The notes under the pieces: model-generated
Database searches by the model: none
The model's input: the letters and a program-made list of their open reading frames with translations, nothing else
What the model was told of the DNA's origin: nothing
Program-made: the position numbers and the translations under genes
Source of the DNA: Gammaproteobacteria bacterium
GTDB lineage: Bacteria; Pseudomonadota; Gammaproteobacteria; GCA-001735895
Direction: 5' to 3'
DNA: 45,743 nt
Assembly: GCA_024224415.1 (NCBI GenBank)
Contig: JAAENK010000156.1
Coordinates: 1-45,743, forward strand
In this document: positions 7,788-17,207 of the stretch, one piece after another
Layout of the letters: each line of letters opens with the position of its first letter
Position numbering within the stretch: the first letter of the stretch is position 1

Positions 7788-9791
7788 ATGAACATGAAGT
7801 TGTCCTTTTCGACAGTTCGCAGCATATCTGGTTTGTTGGTTTGCCTGACCATATTTTTAGCAACATCAATTAATGCACAGGACGTGACTACCGAGTCAGA
7901 TTTTTTCGAAGATGCACCGCTTATTCTCACCGCTTCAAGAATGAGCAAGCCACTAATGGAATCACCTGCATCGGTCAGTGTGATCGATCGGCAAATGATC
8001 AAGGCAGCCGGTATTCGTAAACTAGCAGATATTTTTCGGCTGGTACCCGGTTTTATTGTCGGTAACTTAAGTGGGAATACGCCGATAGTAACTTATCAGG
8101 GTCAAGGTGCTGTATTTGCACGACAAATCCAGGTTCTGGTTGACGGACGCTCAGTATTTATCCCCTCATTCGGTGGCGTCCCATGGGTCAATCTACCTCT
8201 ACTACTTGAGGATATCGAACGCGTTGAAGTTATTCGAGGTCCCAATGCGGTCACCTATGGCGCAAATGCGTTTCTAGCCACAATTAACATAATCACCCGT
8301 CACGCCACCGAGGATTTGGGTGCTCGCTATTCGCTCACTGCTAGCGATAGCACAAATCCCAATGTAAGAGACGCATATTTCAGACTGGGTTATCATTTTG
8401 ATGATATCGACTGGCGACTTAGTATCGGTACCCTAAAGGATGATGGCTTCGAGACGGTTAATGACTCACGGGAAACCGACAAGTTAAATTTTCGGCTCGA
8501 CTATCTGGCCAATAACAACCAGTTCTGGACCATTCAGCTTGGTACTAGCAATACGATTAGCGGCAAGGGTTCACCAGGCAGCGCGACCAATCAGGAACGT
8601 AACGAAGATGCTACTAATAGTTATCTCAATATTAACTGGGAACAGGTTCGAATCAGTAGTAGTACCAGTATTCGCTTAACGCATACCGAACAGAAGGTGA
8701 TTGATAATTATCAACCTGAGCCATTCTCGATTGGTCCTATCTCCAATGTAACGACCTTTATCGATTTTGACAGGTTATCAAACCGAACCGACCTCGAAAT
8801 CATTCAAACCGAAGAGTTCGACATTTTCCGCATAGTTTACGGTACAAGTTTTCGTGAAGATCGAGTCAAATCAATCTATTTACTCAATAGCAATGATTTT
8901 CATGATATTCATATTTCGCGTTTGTTTACCAGTATGGAATGGCGGTTTGCGCAAGACTGGATTCTCGATTTGGGCACTACACTGGAGGATTCCAGTATTA
9001 CCGATCAGGAGTATTCACCACGTTTATCGCTATTGCACAATTTAACCGAAAATCACATGCTCAGGTTTGTTGCCTCACGAGCCAAACGCAATCCCATTCT
9101 ATTTGAACACAGTGGTCTTACAATATTTTCTGCCAATGGGAATATTCCCGGTCCGGGGATGACTGATTTCGACATGAAGATATGGCAAGGCAATCCAAAC
9201 ATAGTACCCGAAGATCTGATTTCCTACGAAATTGGCCTTCGTAGTCAATATGCTGACAGTGCTATTTCCAGCGATGTAAAACTATTCAGCTACAGGATAA
9301 CGGACTATATTGACGAAGCTTCGTTTAACGAAGCCCATCCCCTTCTGGGTACTATCAGCGTCGGGACGTCAGAAAATGCCGATGGTTTTCGTGTCAACGG
9401 CCTTGAAGCTTCGTATAACATCACACCAATCAGCGATCTTGACATCAAAACCGGTGTTAGTTTTGTTAGTATAGATACTGAAAACAGCGACATTAAAGAG
9501 TCGTATCCAGAAGCTTCCGCGTTTATTACCGCACAATATGAATGGCAGTCGAAACATAGTATTTCGGCTAGTTATTATTATGTAGATGAAATGATATGGC
9601 TCCATACCCCCAGTAACACAACGATACCATCTATTAACAAACTTGATTTGAGATATTCTCATTTACTGGATGAATCGAGTGAAACCAGGATTGAAATAAT
9701 CGGCCAAAATATGCTGGAGGATTATATCGATAGTCTTCAGGAAAATATCAACGAAAGAGTTTACCTGTTAAGGATATCGGGCGGTTTCTAG
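7788..9791 (+). CDS. TonB-dependent outer-membrane receptor
   Basis: 667 aa outer-membrane beta-barrel. The signal peptide is cleaved probably after SINA (residue 30). A TonB-box-like segment APLILTA (residues 43-49) is followed by the plug domain (about 50-165: SPASVSVIDRQMI, LADIFRLVPGF, VEVIRGPNAVTYGANAFLATINI). Then comes a barrel of alternating hydrophobic strands ending in GGF with a terminal Phe, the usual outer-membrane signal. The plug resembles BtuB/catecholate-type receptors, but the ligand cannot be told. It is first in a three-gene operon: the next start is 6 bases after its stop. Neighbouring a binding protein and a hybrid kinase rather than transport genes suggests a sensing role (inference). 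Codon choice looks AT-richer than in nearby housekeeping genes, by eye only. Confidence 0.92.
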   Translation: MNMKLSFSTVRSISGLLVCLTIFLATSINAQDVTTESDFFEDAPLILTASRMSKPLMESPASVSVIDRQMIKAAGIRKLADIFRLVPGFIVGNLSGNTPIVTYQGQGAVFARQIQVLVDGRSVFIPSFGGVPWVNLPLLLEDIERVEVIRGPNAVTYGANAFLATINIITRHATEDLGARYSLTASDSTNPNVRDAYFRLGYHFDDIDWRLSIGTLKDDGFETVNDSRETDKLNFRLDYLANNNQFWTIQLGTSNTISGKGSPGSATNQERNEDATNSYLNINWEQVRISSSTSIRLTHTEQKVIDNYQPEPFSIGPISNVTTFIDFDRLSNRTDLEIIQTEEFDIFRIVYGTSFREDRVKSIYLLNSNDFHDIHISRLFTSMEWRFAQDWILDLGTTLEDSSITDQEYSPRLSLLHNLTENHMLRFVASRAKRNPILFEHSGLTIFSANGNIPGPGMTDFDMKIWQGNPNIVPEDLISYEIGLRSQYADSAISSDVKLFSYRITDYIDEASFNEAHPLLGTISVGTSENADGFRVNGLEASYNITPISDLDIKTGVSFVSIDTENSDIKESYPEASAFITAQYEWQSKHSISASYYYVDEMIWLHTPSNTTIPSINKLDLRYSHLLDESSETRIEIIGQNMLEDYIDSLQENINERVYLLRISGGF

Positions 9792-9797
9792 AACTGC

Positions 9798-10724
9798 ATG
9801 AAGGTGAATATTAAAACTGTATGGATTTCAATTTTAAGTATCACATTGTTGGTGATACTAATCGATTCCCCTGCGTCGACTGATATTAAAAAAACTATCA
9901 CTATTGTTAAAAGTAGTAACAACAGTTACTACAATCTGACAATCGACAGCTTGATCGAACGATCACCTAAAGACATTTCTTTCGAAGTTGTCCTTGCTGA
10001 TTCAAGCCATTTTAACAACTTGACGTTACTCAAAACTAATCCCGTCATCAGTCTTGGTAGCAAAGCCACTTCCCGGGTTCTTGGAAAATTCTCAGATCAA
10101 CCAGTAATAAGTTCTTATATCACCAATAATCAACTTCAAAGCCTTTCCCCGACGGCGACAAATCATTTTCCTGTTTTACTCGAGCAACCCTTTGAACGCT
10201 ATCTTGCATTTAGCCAAAAATTATTAAAACTGAACTCACTTGGCATTATCAACCGGCAACCGCAATTACTTACTCGCAGGCAGAAGATAATATTAACGCA
10301 ATTGAATTTAAATTTACGGCAATTTCAAACAGATAAGCCCGAAAGCCTGCTTAGAACTATCAGGCAATTAAAGAGTCAAAGTGATGCTTTGCTGATCCTG
10401 CCTGATCAAAACCTTTTCAATCGTAATACCTTGAAAGGCGTATTATTAACCAGCTATCGAAACCGTATACCTGTTATCAGTTACTCGCCAGCACATGTCA
10501 AATCGGGTGCACTGGCTTCGATATACTCGTCACCCGAAGATATTGGACATCATCTTGCCGATTTGCTTTCCCAATATCTGAGAAACAAGCTGAAACCAGG
10601 GCAAACCCCACAACTTGCACGTTATTTTTCGATTAGTATAAATAGTCGCGTTGCATATTCACTCGGATTAAGGCTGCCGAAGGAGTCAGACATAAGACAG
10701 TTCATCGACGAGACCTTACGATGA
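9798..10724 (+). CDS. Orphan periplasmic binding protein, ABC_sub_bind (TrpX-like) family
   Basis: 308 aa. A hydrophobic N-terminal segment (about residues 8-25) acts as signal peptide or membrane anchor. It is followed by a two-lobed binding-protein fold: NPVISLGSKATSRVL in lobe one, and DALLILPDQNLFNRNTLKGV, RIPVISYSPAHVKSGALASIYSSPEDIG and SINSRVAYSLGLRLP in lobe two, which fit the ABC_sub_bind (PF04392-type) family as I know it. No permease or ATPase gene is nearby. Its TGA stop overlaps the ATG of the hybrid kinase (ATGA at 10721-10724), indicating translational coupling. The likely role is to present a small ligand to the kinase sensor domain, as LuxP does for LuxQ; this is inference. 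Ligand unknown. Confidence 0.8.
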   Translation: MKVNIKTVWISILSITLLVILIDSPASTDIKKTITIVKSSNNSYYNLTIDSLIERSPKDISFEVVLADSSHFNNLTLLKTNPVISLGSKATSRVLGKFSDQPVISSYITNNQLQSLSPTATNHFPVLLEQPFERYLAFSQKLLKLNSLGIINRQPQLLTRRQKIILTQLNLNLRQFQTDKPESLLRTIRQLKSQSDALLILPDQNLFNRNTLKGVLLTSYRNRIPVISYSPAHVKSGALASIYSSPEDIGHHLADLLSQYLRNKLKPGQTPQLARYFSISINSRVAYSLGLRLPKESDIRQFIDETLR

Positions 10725-13456
10725 ACAGACTTGGAATAAAGTATCAAATACTCGTAATTACATTCATTCCCGCATTCTTGATCGATGTTTTTTTTACATA
10801 TTCACATATTACAACCAGTATTTCCCAGGCGCAGGAGTTACTTCAAGCCAAAGGGCAAATAATTTCAAAACAAATTGCCGGTGCTTCCGAGTTCAACCTG
10901 TTTTCGGGTAACGATAAGCAAATCCAGTACATGCTTGATCAGACTATCGATACCCACGATATAATTCTTGCCGCAGCTTACAATCTTGAGGGTGACCTGA
11001 TCGCCGAATCAATGTCAGATATTTACAGTGCGAACGAATCGATTGATTACTTTTATTTTCATCAGGCAATCCTCTCCGAAAGCATTGCTGTTTCAGATGT
11101 GTTTTCTCCAGACCAGATTGATGGCTCACTCAACCAGACCATCGGTTGGGTGCATTTATATATTTCCAGGCAGCAACTCGATGAAACTAAAGCAAACGTA
11201 ATCCGCGATTCAATCATATTCTTTGTCATTGTTCTGATCATGACCCTGGTTCTTACTACCATTATTAGTCGAGGCATAACCTCGCCAATCTTCAAACTCA
11301 TGAATCATTTAGGACGTGTAGAAACCGGATATCTTGGTGAGCTGATTGAGCCGGTTGAAGAGAACGAAATCGGCGCGGTGCAACGTGGTTTCAATCGTAT
11401 GACCCAGTCTCTGTCAATTAACCGGAAGCATTTAAATGACCGAATTCAGCAGGCCACTCAGCAACTTAGTGAAGCAATAACCGACCTCGAAGCAAAAAAC
11501 AGAGAGCTTGGCTTTGCGCGTGATGAAGCACAAAATGCCAATCGCATAAAATCCGAATTCCTGGCCAATATGAGCCATGAGATTCGCACCCCGATTAATG
11601 GTATCAAAGGTTTCATCAGCCTGATGGGGCAGTCGGATCTAACCCCACAGCAGAAACGCTACGCTGACATTATTCTCAAATCGACGAATGACCTGACTAG
11701 TATCATCAACGAAATTCTCGACTTCTCCAAACTGGAATCTGGCAAACTACAAATTATTGAGGATGACTTTAATCTGTATGAAATCATCGAACAAACCCGA
11801 GATATCCTGTTCATTAATGTTATTAGTAAAAATATCGATTTGATATTAATAATTTATAGTGACACGCCGAAACTTGTCTGTGGCGATAAACTACGCCTCA
11901 AGCAAATCCTGCTTAACCTGATGGGTAATGCCATTAAATTTACCGATCAGGGACAGGTCGTGGTTCGAGTTGCGCTCGAACAGGCGTCGAATAATGAGGT
12001 GGAAATATTAATCACTGTTGAAGATACCGGTATTGGCATAGCGGATCAGGATCAGGAGTATTTGTTTACTGCATTTAGCCAGGTTGAATCAGCCGCTAAC
12101 CGACGCTACTCCGGTACTGGCCTGGGACTTGTAATCTGTAAGAATCTGGTGAATTTAATGGGTGGTGAAATAACCATGCAAAGTACCTATGGCGAGGGGT
12201 CAACATTTTCCATACACCTGCCTTTTTCGATTCCATTAAACATCAAACCCGAAGATCCAACTCCGGCACTAGATTTGACTACATTTATTTTCGCTTCACA
12301 AAAAACCTGCTTACAGGAAACCCAATCTTTATTTGATCGCACAGGTGTAGCAACCGAAGGTTTGTTAATTGATGCTACACAATCAACCGATCAAATCAGA
12401 GAAATAATTCAGAAAAATCTGAAATTTATCGACATCATTGTTTTCGATCTACGCCATATGACACAAAATCTTGATGACATCATCTATGATCAATTTATTG
12501 CTAATCATCGAGTGCTGGTAATGCATTATGATCAGAGCTTGATACCCGATCTTAAACTGAGTGACTACGAATTTGTCTCGAATATCACTACCAGCTCTAA
12601 TCTGACAAAGTTATTGGAGTCGATCCCTCAAAGCAACTATCCACAGCAATCCATAGAAACAAAACAGGTACTGCCTCAACAGAGTAAGAAAGTCCTGCTG
12701 GTGGATGATAACCAGATAAATTTAAAACTCGCTGCCGAGCTAGTTCGATTGTGGGGGCATCATGCAACAGAGGCCAGTCACGCCAGGGCGGCAATGGCTT
12801 TGTATCAGCAACAGAATTTTGATCTAATCATCCTCGATATACAAATGCCTGAAATCGATGGTACTACATTATTGAAAATGATGCGGGAAGAAAAATCCGG
12901 CAATAAGACACCATTTGTTGCGCTGACCGCGAACATTATGCCCGAAGAAGCTGAGCGGTTATTAAACCTTGGTTTCGATTATTATCTGAGCAAACCTATC
13001 GACGAAGAAAAATTCAAATCAATACTCGATGGCTCGTATTCTATTGATAAGTCAGAAAAGTCAATACCAATTGAAGGTGACAACCTCGACTTAAATAACC
13101 TTAGGTCGGTCGATGTAGAAAAGTCATTGATACTTTCCGCGAACAACCATTCACTGCTAATACAGATATTCGAATTATTGTTACGTGAGGTACCCACTCA
13201 CCAGAAACAGCTGGAAGAAGCAATGGAGATCTCGGATCAAAAAAAGATTTCTATGATATTACACAAGATCCATGGCATTACCTGTTACGCCAGCCTGCCT
13301 AAACTACGGCAACTTGTTCTAGCAGCTCAGCATCACTCACCTGGTAGCAGCATTGAATCATTTGATGACGGGATCCGAGCGATTATTGCTGAGCTGTATG
13401 TCATAAAAATAGAAACTGAAACTCTTATTGCAGAATACTCAGAACTGGTCGATTAA
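10721..13456 (+). CDS. BarA/GacS-type tripartite hybrid histidine kinase
   Basis: 911 aa inner-membrane sensor kinase with BarA architecture. TM1 (about 8-28), a periplasmic sensor (about 29-160) and TM2 (about 160-182) are followed by HAMP and a coiled coil. HisKA has the phospho-acceptor His286 in NMSHEIRTP. The ATPase domain has its N-box near 393 (LMGNAIKFTD), G1 EDTGIGI near 434 and G2 GTGLGL near 465. A receiver-like domain (about 515-640) is degenerate; the full receiver follows (about 655-775: LLVDDN, phospho-Asp706 in ILDIQMPEIDG, Lys in LSKPID). An HPt domain carries His848 in LHKIHGITCYAS. BarA/GacS proteins phosphorylate UvrY/GacA, controlling CsrA through small RNAs; no such regulator lies in this window. 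Proximity to rlmD and cysM supports BarA/GacS orthology. It converges on acpS with 8 bases between. Confidence 0.9.
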   Translation: MNRLGIKYQILVITFIPAFLIDVFFTYSHITTSISQAQELLQAKGQIISKQIAGASEFNLFSGNDKQIQYMLDQTIDTHDIILAAAYNLEGDLIAESMSDIYSANESIDYFYFHQAILSESIAVSDVFSPDQIDGSLNQTIGWVHLYISRQQLDETKANVIRDSIIFFVIVLIMTLVLTTIISRGITSPIFKLMNHLGRVETGYLGELIEPVEENEIGAVQRGFNRMTQSLSINRKHLNDRIQQATQQLSEAITDLEAKNRELGFARDEAQNANRIKSEFLANMSHEIRTPINGIKGFISLMGQSDLTPQQKRYADIILKSTNDLTSIINEILDFSKLESGKLQIIEDDFNLYEIIEQTRDILFINVISKNIDLILIIYSDTPKLVCGDKLRLKQILLNLMGNAIKFTDQGQVVVRVALEQASNNEVEILITVEDTGIGIADQDQEYLFTAFSQVESAANRRYSGTGLGLVICKNLVNLMGGEITMQSTYGEGSTFSIHLPFSIPLNIKPEDPTPALDLTTFIFASQKTCLQETQSLFDRTGVATEGLLIDATQSTDQIREIIQKNLKFIDIIVFDLRHMTQNLDDIIYDQFIANHRVLVMHYDQSLIPDLKLSDYEFVSNITTSSNLTKLLESIPQSNYPQQSIETKQVLPQQSKKVLLVDDNQINLKLAAELVRLWGHHATEASHARAAMALYQQQNFDLIILDIQMPEIDGTTLLKMMREEKSGNKTPFVALTANIMPEEAERLLNLGFDYYLSKPIDEEKFKSILDGSYSIDKSEKSIPIEGDNLDLNNLRSVDVEKSLILSANNHSLLIQIFELLLREVPTHQKQLEEAMEISDQKKISMILHKIHGITCYASLPKLRQLVLAAQHHSPGSSIESFDDGIRAIIAELYVIKIETETLIAEYSELVD

Positions 13457-13464
13457 AATCCAGG

Positions 13465-13845
13465 CTAGTTTGACTCGAGTATAACCATGGCCACAACATA
13501 GTTTTTCTCATCTGACAGGGAAACAAACACATTGGAAACCTGGCATTGCTCGACTAGCTTCAAAGCAGCATGGTAAAAGCTTAGCTGTGGCTTACCGTGA
13601 GCATCATTACTCACTTCAATCGACTTGTAGTTAACACCCTGATCAAACCCGGTACCAAGCGCCTTGGCGGCTGCCTCCTTGGCTGCAAAACGCGTGGCAA
13701 GAAAAAGCGCTGGATGAGCACGTCGGTGAAACTGCTCAAACTCTGCGTCGGTTAAAATTCGACGCGCAAAACGTTCACCGTAGTGCTCGTACAAATTGGA
13801 AAATCTCGTCGTTTCGGCAATATCTACACCTATGCCGGCAATCAT
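13465..13845 (-). CDS. acpS: Holo-[acyl-carrier-protein] synthase
   Basis: Transfers 4'-phosphopantetheine from CoA to acyl carrier protein, 126 aa. The motif GIGVDIAE with Asp8 and [14 protein letters not shown] with Glu57 are the magnesium-binding residues of the family. Its start overlaps the pdxJ stop by 4 bases (ATGA), so it is translationally coupled as the last gene of the long minus-strand run. It converges on the hybrid kinase gene. Confidence 0.95.
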   Translation of the reverse strand: MIAGIGVDIAETTRFSNLYEHYGERFARRILTDAEFEQFHRRAHPALFLATRFAAKEAAAKALGTGFDQGVNYKSIEVSNDAHGKPQLSFYHAALKLVEQCQVSNVFVSLSDEKNYVVAMVILESN

Positions 13846-14570
13846 GCGCGCGCTTCTATCATCAGGCGTTTCATTTCTCGAACTGAATTTCCGAGCCCAT
13901 TGAATACTGCATCGGCAATAATTGCATGCCCGATATTAAGTTCACTAACCAGCGGGTTACGGGCAATTGCCTTTACATTGTGATAATTCAAACCGTGCCC
14001 GGCATTAACCTGTAAGCCTTTGCCATGAGCGTGAGCAATGGCCTGATTTATTTCTTCTAATAGCCTGTCCTGCTCGGATTCGTTAGTCGCATCGGCGTAG
14101 TGACCGGTATGAATTTCAATGCAGTGAGCACCACATTCAACGACGGCATCAATTTGTTCAGCGTTGGCGTCTATAAACGGCGACACACGCGTTCCGACAG
14201 CAGCGAGACGGTCGCAGGCCTGCTTAACCTGGGCAAATTGTCCAACCACATCCAGTCCTCCCTCGGTGGTCAATTCCTCACGTTTCTCCGGCACCAGGCA
14301 AACATCTTCGGGTTTAAGTTCGCAGGCTAACACGAGCATTTCCTCAACCACCGCAATCTCCAGATTAATCTTTGTCTGTACTAGTTGCTTGAGCAGCAAA
14401 ACATCACGTTCCTGGATATGACGTCGATCCTCGCGCAAATGTAATGTAATGGAGTCAGCGCCTGACTGCTCGGCAATTTGTGCAGCGTAAAGCGGATCAG
14501 GATAGCGCGTACCGCGTGCCTGTCGCAATGTTGCTACATGATCGATGTTAACACCCAAAGTGATCGACAT
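13842..14570 (-). CDS. pdxJ: Pyridoxine 5'-phosphate synthase
   Basis: Condenses 1-deoxyxylulose 5-phosphate with 3-amino-2-oxopropyl phosphate, the ring-closing step of vitamin B6 synthesis. The N-terminus [35 protein letters not shown], and the C-terminal [10 protein letters not shown] are diagnostic (the first of these spans 14-bladed barrel entry residues). I chose the ATG at 14570 (MSITLG, 242 aa) with a TGGAAA ribosome site; an ATG at 14582 would add four residues and overlap the recO stop. It is coupled to acpS downstream. Confidence 0.95.
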   Translation of the reverse strand: MSITLGVNIDHVATLRQARGTRYPDPLYAAQIAEQSGADSITLHLREDRRHIQERDVLLLKQLVQTKINLEIAVVEEMLVLACELKPEDVCLVPEKREELTTEGGLDVVGQFAQVKQACDRLAAVGTRVSPFIDANAEQIDAVVECGAHCIEIHTGHYADATNESEQDRLLEEINQAIAHAHGKGLQVNAGHGLNYHNVKAIARNPLVSELNIGHAIIADAVFNGLGNSVREMKRLMIEARA

Positions 14571-14572
14571 AT

Positions 14573-15304
14573 TTATTTCCATTTATTAATTTGAAGATAT
14601 ATATCGCGAGATTTTAATCTTTTCCCCTGTAAGTTAAAATCAATAATACAACGCATGACTGTTTTGGCGATTTGCAAAACCTCACTATTATCAAATCGAT
14701 TGTGATTCCAGTCGATGATTAAACCGCCACTAATGGCATTGCCATGTGCTTTGTCGCAGCGTAGAAAGCCTCTGCTAGCCAGAAAATGGTAATACAACTG
14801 AGCCTGGACAGGATCACCGCTTTCGGCATCGAGAGTCATTTCTGGTAAATATCCCAATATCCACATTGCAGATCGTTCGAATCGTCGGAGGCATTGCTCT
14901 GTATCCGGCAGATTTATATTTTCCAGCAATTCACCATACTGGGCGAATAGTTCCGGGCTGGATTCCTGTTGAGGTAAAAAAGCTGCTATGAGCTCGTTAA
15001 CGTAGAGCAACGGCAAATACAGCTGCTCATTAATCGGTATAGGTTTGCCATCGATAGCAGTCAGGGTTTTTAATTCCTGGCGCCCACTCCAACTTACCAT
15101 GAGCTGGCAAAAAGGTTGATAGAGTCCAGTGGACTTGCCACTTTTACTGCCTTTGGCAAGCAAACTGATACGACCATATTCGAGGGTCATTAAGTCTAGA
15201 ATTAGACTGGTATTCCGCCAATCACGTCGATGCAGCAGGTAAGCAGGTTGATCAGTAACTCTGATCTGCACTGGAATACCCAAAGGCAGCCAACGAGCGC
15301 TCAT
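14573..15304 (-). CDS. recO: DNA repair protein RecO
   Basis: RecF-pathway protein that loads RecA and anneals strands. The N-terminal OB-fold region [20 protein letters not shown] and [12 protein letters not shown] are typical, and a cysteine-poor C-terminal helical domain follows. The ATG at 15304 gives 243 aa but overlaps era by 53 bases and adds a non-typical leader. A GTG at 15271 (232 aa, beginning [13 protein letters not shown]) fits the family start better. It lies between era and pdxJ in the conserved rnc-era-recO-pdxJ order. Confidence 0.92.
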   Translation of the reverse strand: MSARWLPLGIPVQIRVTDQPAYLLHRRDWRNTSLILDLMTLEYGRISLLAKGSKSGKSTGLYQPFCQLMVSWSGRQELKTLTAIDGKPIPINEQLYLPLLYVNELIAAFLPQQESSPELFAQYGELLENINLPDTEQCLRRFERSAMWILGYLPEMTLDAESGDPVQAQLYYHFLASRGFLRCDKAHGNAISGGLIIDWNHNRFDNSEVLQIAKTVMRCIIDFNLQGKRLKSRDIYLQINKWK

Positions 15305-16154
15305 CGTCAGCCCAGTCCTCCCTAACCTTCACCCACAGTTGCAAATAGACCTGCCCATCGACCAATTTCTCGATATCATGCCTGGCCAGACTACCGGTTT
15401 GCTTGAGTTGACGGCCTTGCTTGCCAATAACTATGGCCTTTTGTGATTTACGTTCCACCCAGATAGTTGCTGAAATTCGAGTCAGATCCGACTCCTCCTT
15501 GTAATGGTCAACACTGACGGTAATTGAATAGGGTAATTCCTGTGTTAATACCCGAAACAACTTTTCGCGCACTATTTCAGCAACAATAAAACGCATCGAC
15601 TTATCGGTGAGCTGGTCATCTGGAAACTGTGGTACCGCTATCGGTAAGTAGCTGATGATAAGTGCTTCGAGTCTATCCAGGTTTTCCTTTTCGAGCGCAG
15701 AAACCGGCACAATTTCAAAATCGGGGACTATTTCAGAAATCTTTTGCATGACTGGCAAACAGGCTGTCTTAGTCATTTGATCAATTTTATTTAATACGAT
15801 AACGACATTGTTCCTACCAGCGACACGCTTGAGAATTTTGACATCATCACCATTAAAGTGACTAATATCGAGCAGCACACAAATCAAGTCGGCATCTGCT
15901 AACATACTGATTGCCGCACGATTCATATAACGATGTATGGCTTTTTGATTACTATCGTGAATCCCCGGTGTATCGACAAAGATACATTGATAGCTTTGCG
16001 TGGTTTTGATACCGAGTATTTGATGGCGAGTTGTTTGTGGTCGATGCGCGGTGATGCTTAATTTTTCACCAACCAGGGCGTTCATCAAGGTTGATTTACC
16101 AGTATTGGGCTTACCAATCAGCGCCACATAACCGGTTTGAAACGAATCATTCAT
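15252..16154 (-). CDS. era: GTPase Era
   Basis: 300 aa essential GTPase that binds 16S rRNA near its 3' end and helps 30S maturation. G1 is GKPNTGKST (residues 14-22), the G2 region is RPQTTRHQILG, G3 is DTPG and G4 is NKID. A C-terminal KH domain carries VIGKQGRQLKQ. The start overlaps the rnc stop by 4 bases (ATGA), so era is translationally coupled to rnc. Confidence 0.96.
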   Translation of the reverse strand: MNDSFQTGYVALIGKPNTGKSTLMNALVGEKLSITAHRPQTTRHQILGIKTTQSYQCIFVDTPGIHDSNQKAIHRYMNRAAISMLADADLICVLLDISHFNGDDVKILKRVAGRNNVVIVLNKIDQMTKTACLPVMQKISEIVPDFEIVPVSALEKENLDRLEALIISYLPIAVPQFPDDQLTDKSMRFIVAEIVREKLFRVLTQELPYSITVSVDHYKEESDLTRISATIWVERKSQKAIVIGKQGRQLKQTGSLARHDIEKLVDGQVYLQLWVKVREDWADDERSLAAFGYSSADQSY

Positions 16155-16822
16155 GAGGTCAGTTGCTCAAATGCTATGCCAGCAGCAACTTGTTCGGCTT
16201 TTTTTCGGCTACCGCCCTTGCCACTTGTTTCCACAGAAAATGCCGGCACCCGACATTTCACGGTAAAAACCTGGTCGTGAGCTTTACCCGTGGTTTGGAT
16301 CACTTCATAATTCGGCAAATCGCTTTGCTTGCCCTGTAGAAATTCCTGTAAGCGCGTTTTTGGGTCTTTTAGCGACTGAGTATCTGGCAATGTATCTAGA
16401 TAATCACGAAACAAAAATAAAACAGCATCTCTAGCCTGTTCAAAACTGCTATCGAGACACATTGCTCCGATTAATGCCTCGAGTACATCCGACAGAATCG
16501 ATGCCCGACGAAAACCCCCACTTTTTAACTCCCCACCACCAAGATGAATATACTCCCCGAGATTATTTTTCCGGGAAATCTCAGCCAAGGTTTCTTCTTT
16601 AACAAGCGAAGCGCGAATACGGCTTAATTCACCTTCATCGGCATCCGGCAATTGCTGGTAGATATATTGAGTAATAGCCAGGCTTAAAACACTATCACCC
16701 AAAAATTCGAGGCGCTCATTATTGTTGCCACGGGAGAAACTACGGTGGCTTAGCGCCTGATCGAGTAACCCGGTTTGCTTGAATCGATAACCTGAAATGG
16801 CCTGGAAAGTTTCCGGCTTCAC
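16151..16822 (-). CDS. rnc: Ribonuclease III
   Basis: Double-strand-specific endoribonuclease for rRNA and mRNA processing, 223 aa. The catalytic signature ERLEFLGDSVL starts at residue 36, and acidic residues of the second metal-binding motif (DVLEALIGAMCLD) follow. The C-terminal double-stranded RNA-binding domain ends with GSRKKAEQVAAGIAFEQL. Its ATG overlaps the stop of the DUF4845 gene (ATGA) and its stop overlaps era. Confidence 0.96.
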   Translation of the reverse strand: MKPETFQAISGYRFKQTGLLDQALSHRSFSRGNNNERLEFLGDSVLSLAITQYIYQQLPDADEGELSRIRASLVKEETLAEISRKNNLGEYIHLGGGELKSGGFRRASILSDVLEALIGAMCLDSSFEQARDAVLFLFRDYLDTLPDTQSLKDPKTRLQEFLQGKQSDLPNYEVIQTTGKAHDQVFTVKCRVPAFSVETSGKGGSRKKAEQVAAGIAFEQLTS

Positions 16823-17196
16823 CGATCAATTACTACAGACTCGCTGAAAGCTCCCCCGATATACAGATTACCGACATAGTCATCACGGGTCTCATAGGTA
16901 ACCGTTACTGTAGTCTTACCATCCTTGCGTGACATTTTGACGTTTTCACGATATATAGTTCGTATATTATTAACATCTAATCTTCTATACATTTTATCCC
17001 AAATGGCGCGCTTCGATTTCACATCAATACTGGCATCTTCCTGTATCGATTTCAAAATCTCCTTAATTTGATAATTTTCGTAGTACATCGGAAACACCTT
17101 GAAAAAGGTGGTTAATAGAAACGCAAAAATAGCAATAATAGCTAGCCAGGTTGGTAGAGATAAACCTCTCTGGCTATGTCTGTTAATCTTGCTCAT
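16819..17196 (-). CDS. DUF4845 membrane-anchored protein
   Basis: 125 aa from the ATG at 17196, preceded by GAGGT eight bases away. An upstream ATG at 17283 would run into lepB and is unlikely. The N-terminus has RGLSLPTWLAIIAIFAFLL, a single membrane anchor resembling a type-IV-pilin-like start (positive charge, then hydrophobic helix), followed by a periplasmic domain with VTYETRDDYVGNLYIGG. This family sits between lepB and rnc in many gammaproteobacteria; its function is unknown. Confidence 0.85.
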   Translation of the reverse strand: MSKINRHSQRGLSLPTWLAIIAIFAFLLTTFFKVFPMYYENYQIKEILKSIQEDASIDVKSKRAIWDKMYRRLDVNNIRTIYRENVKMSRKDGKTTVTVTYETRDDYVGNLYIGGAFSESVVIDR

Positions 17197-17207
17197 AACA
17201 TCTAACC

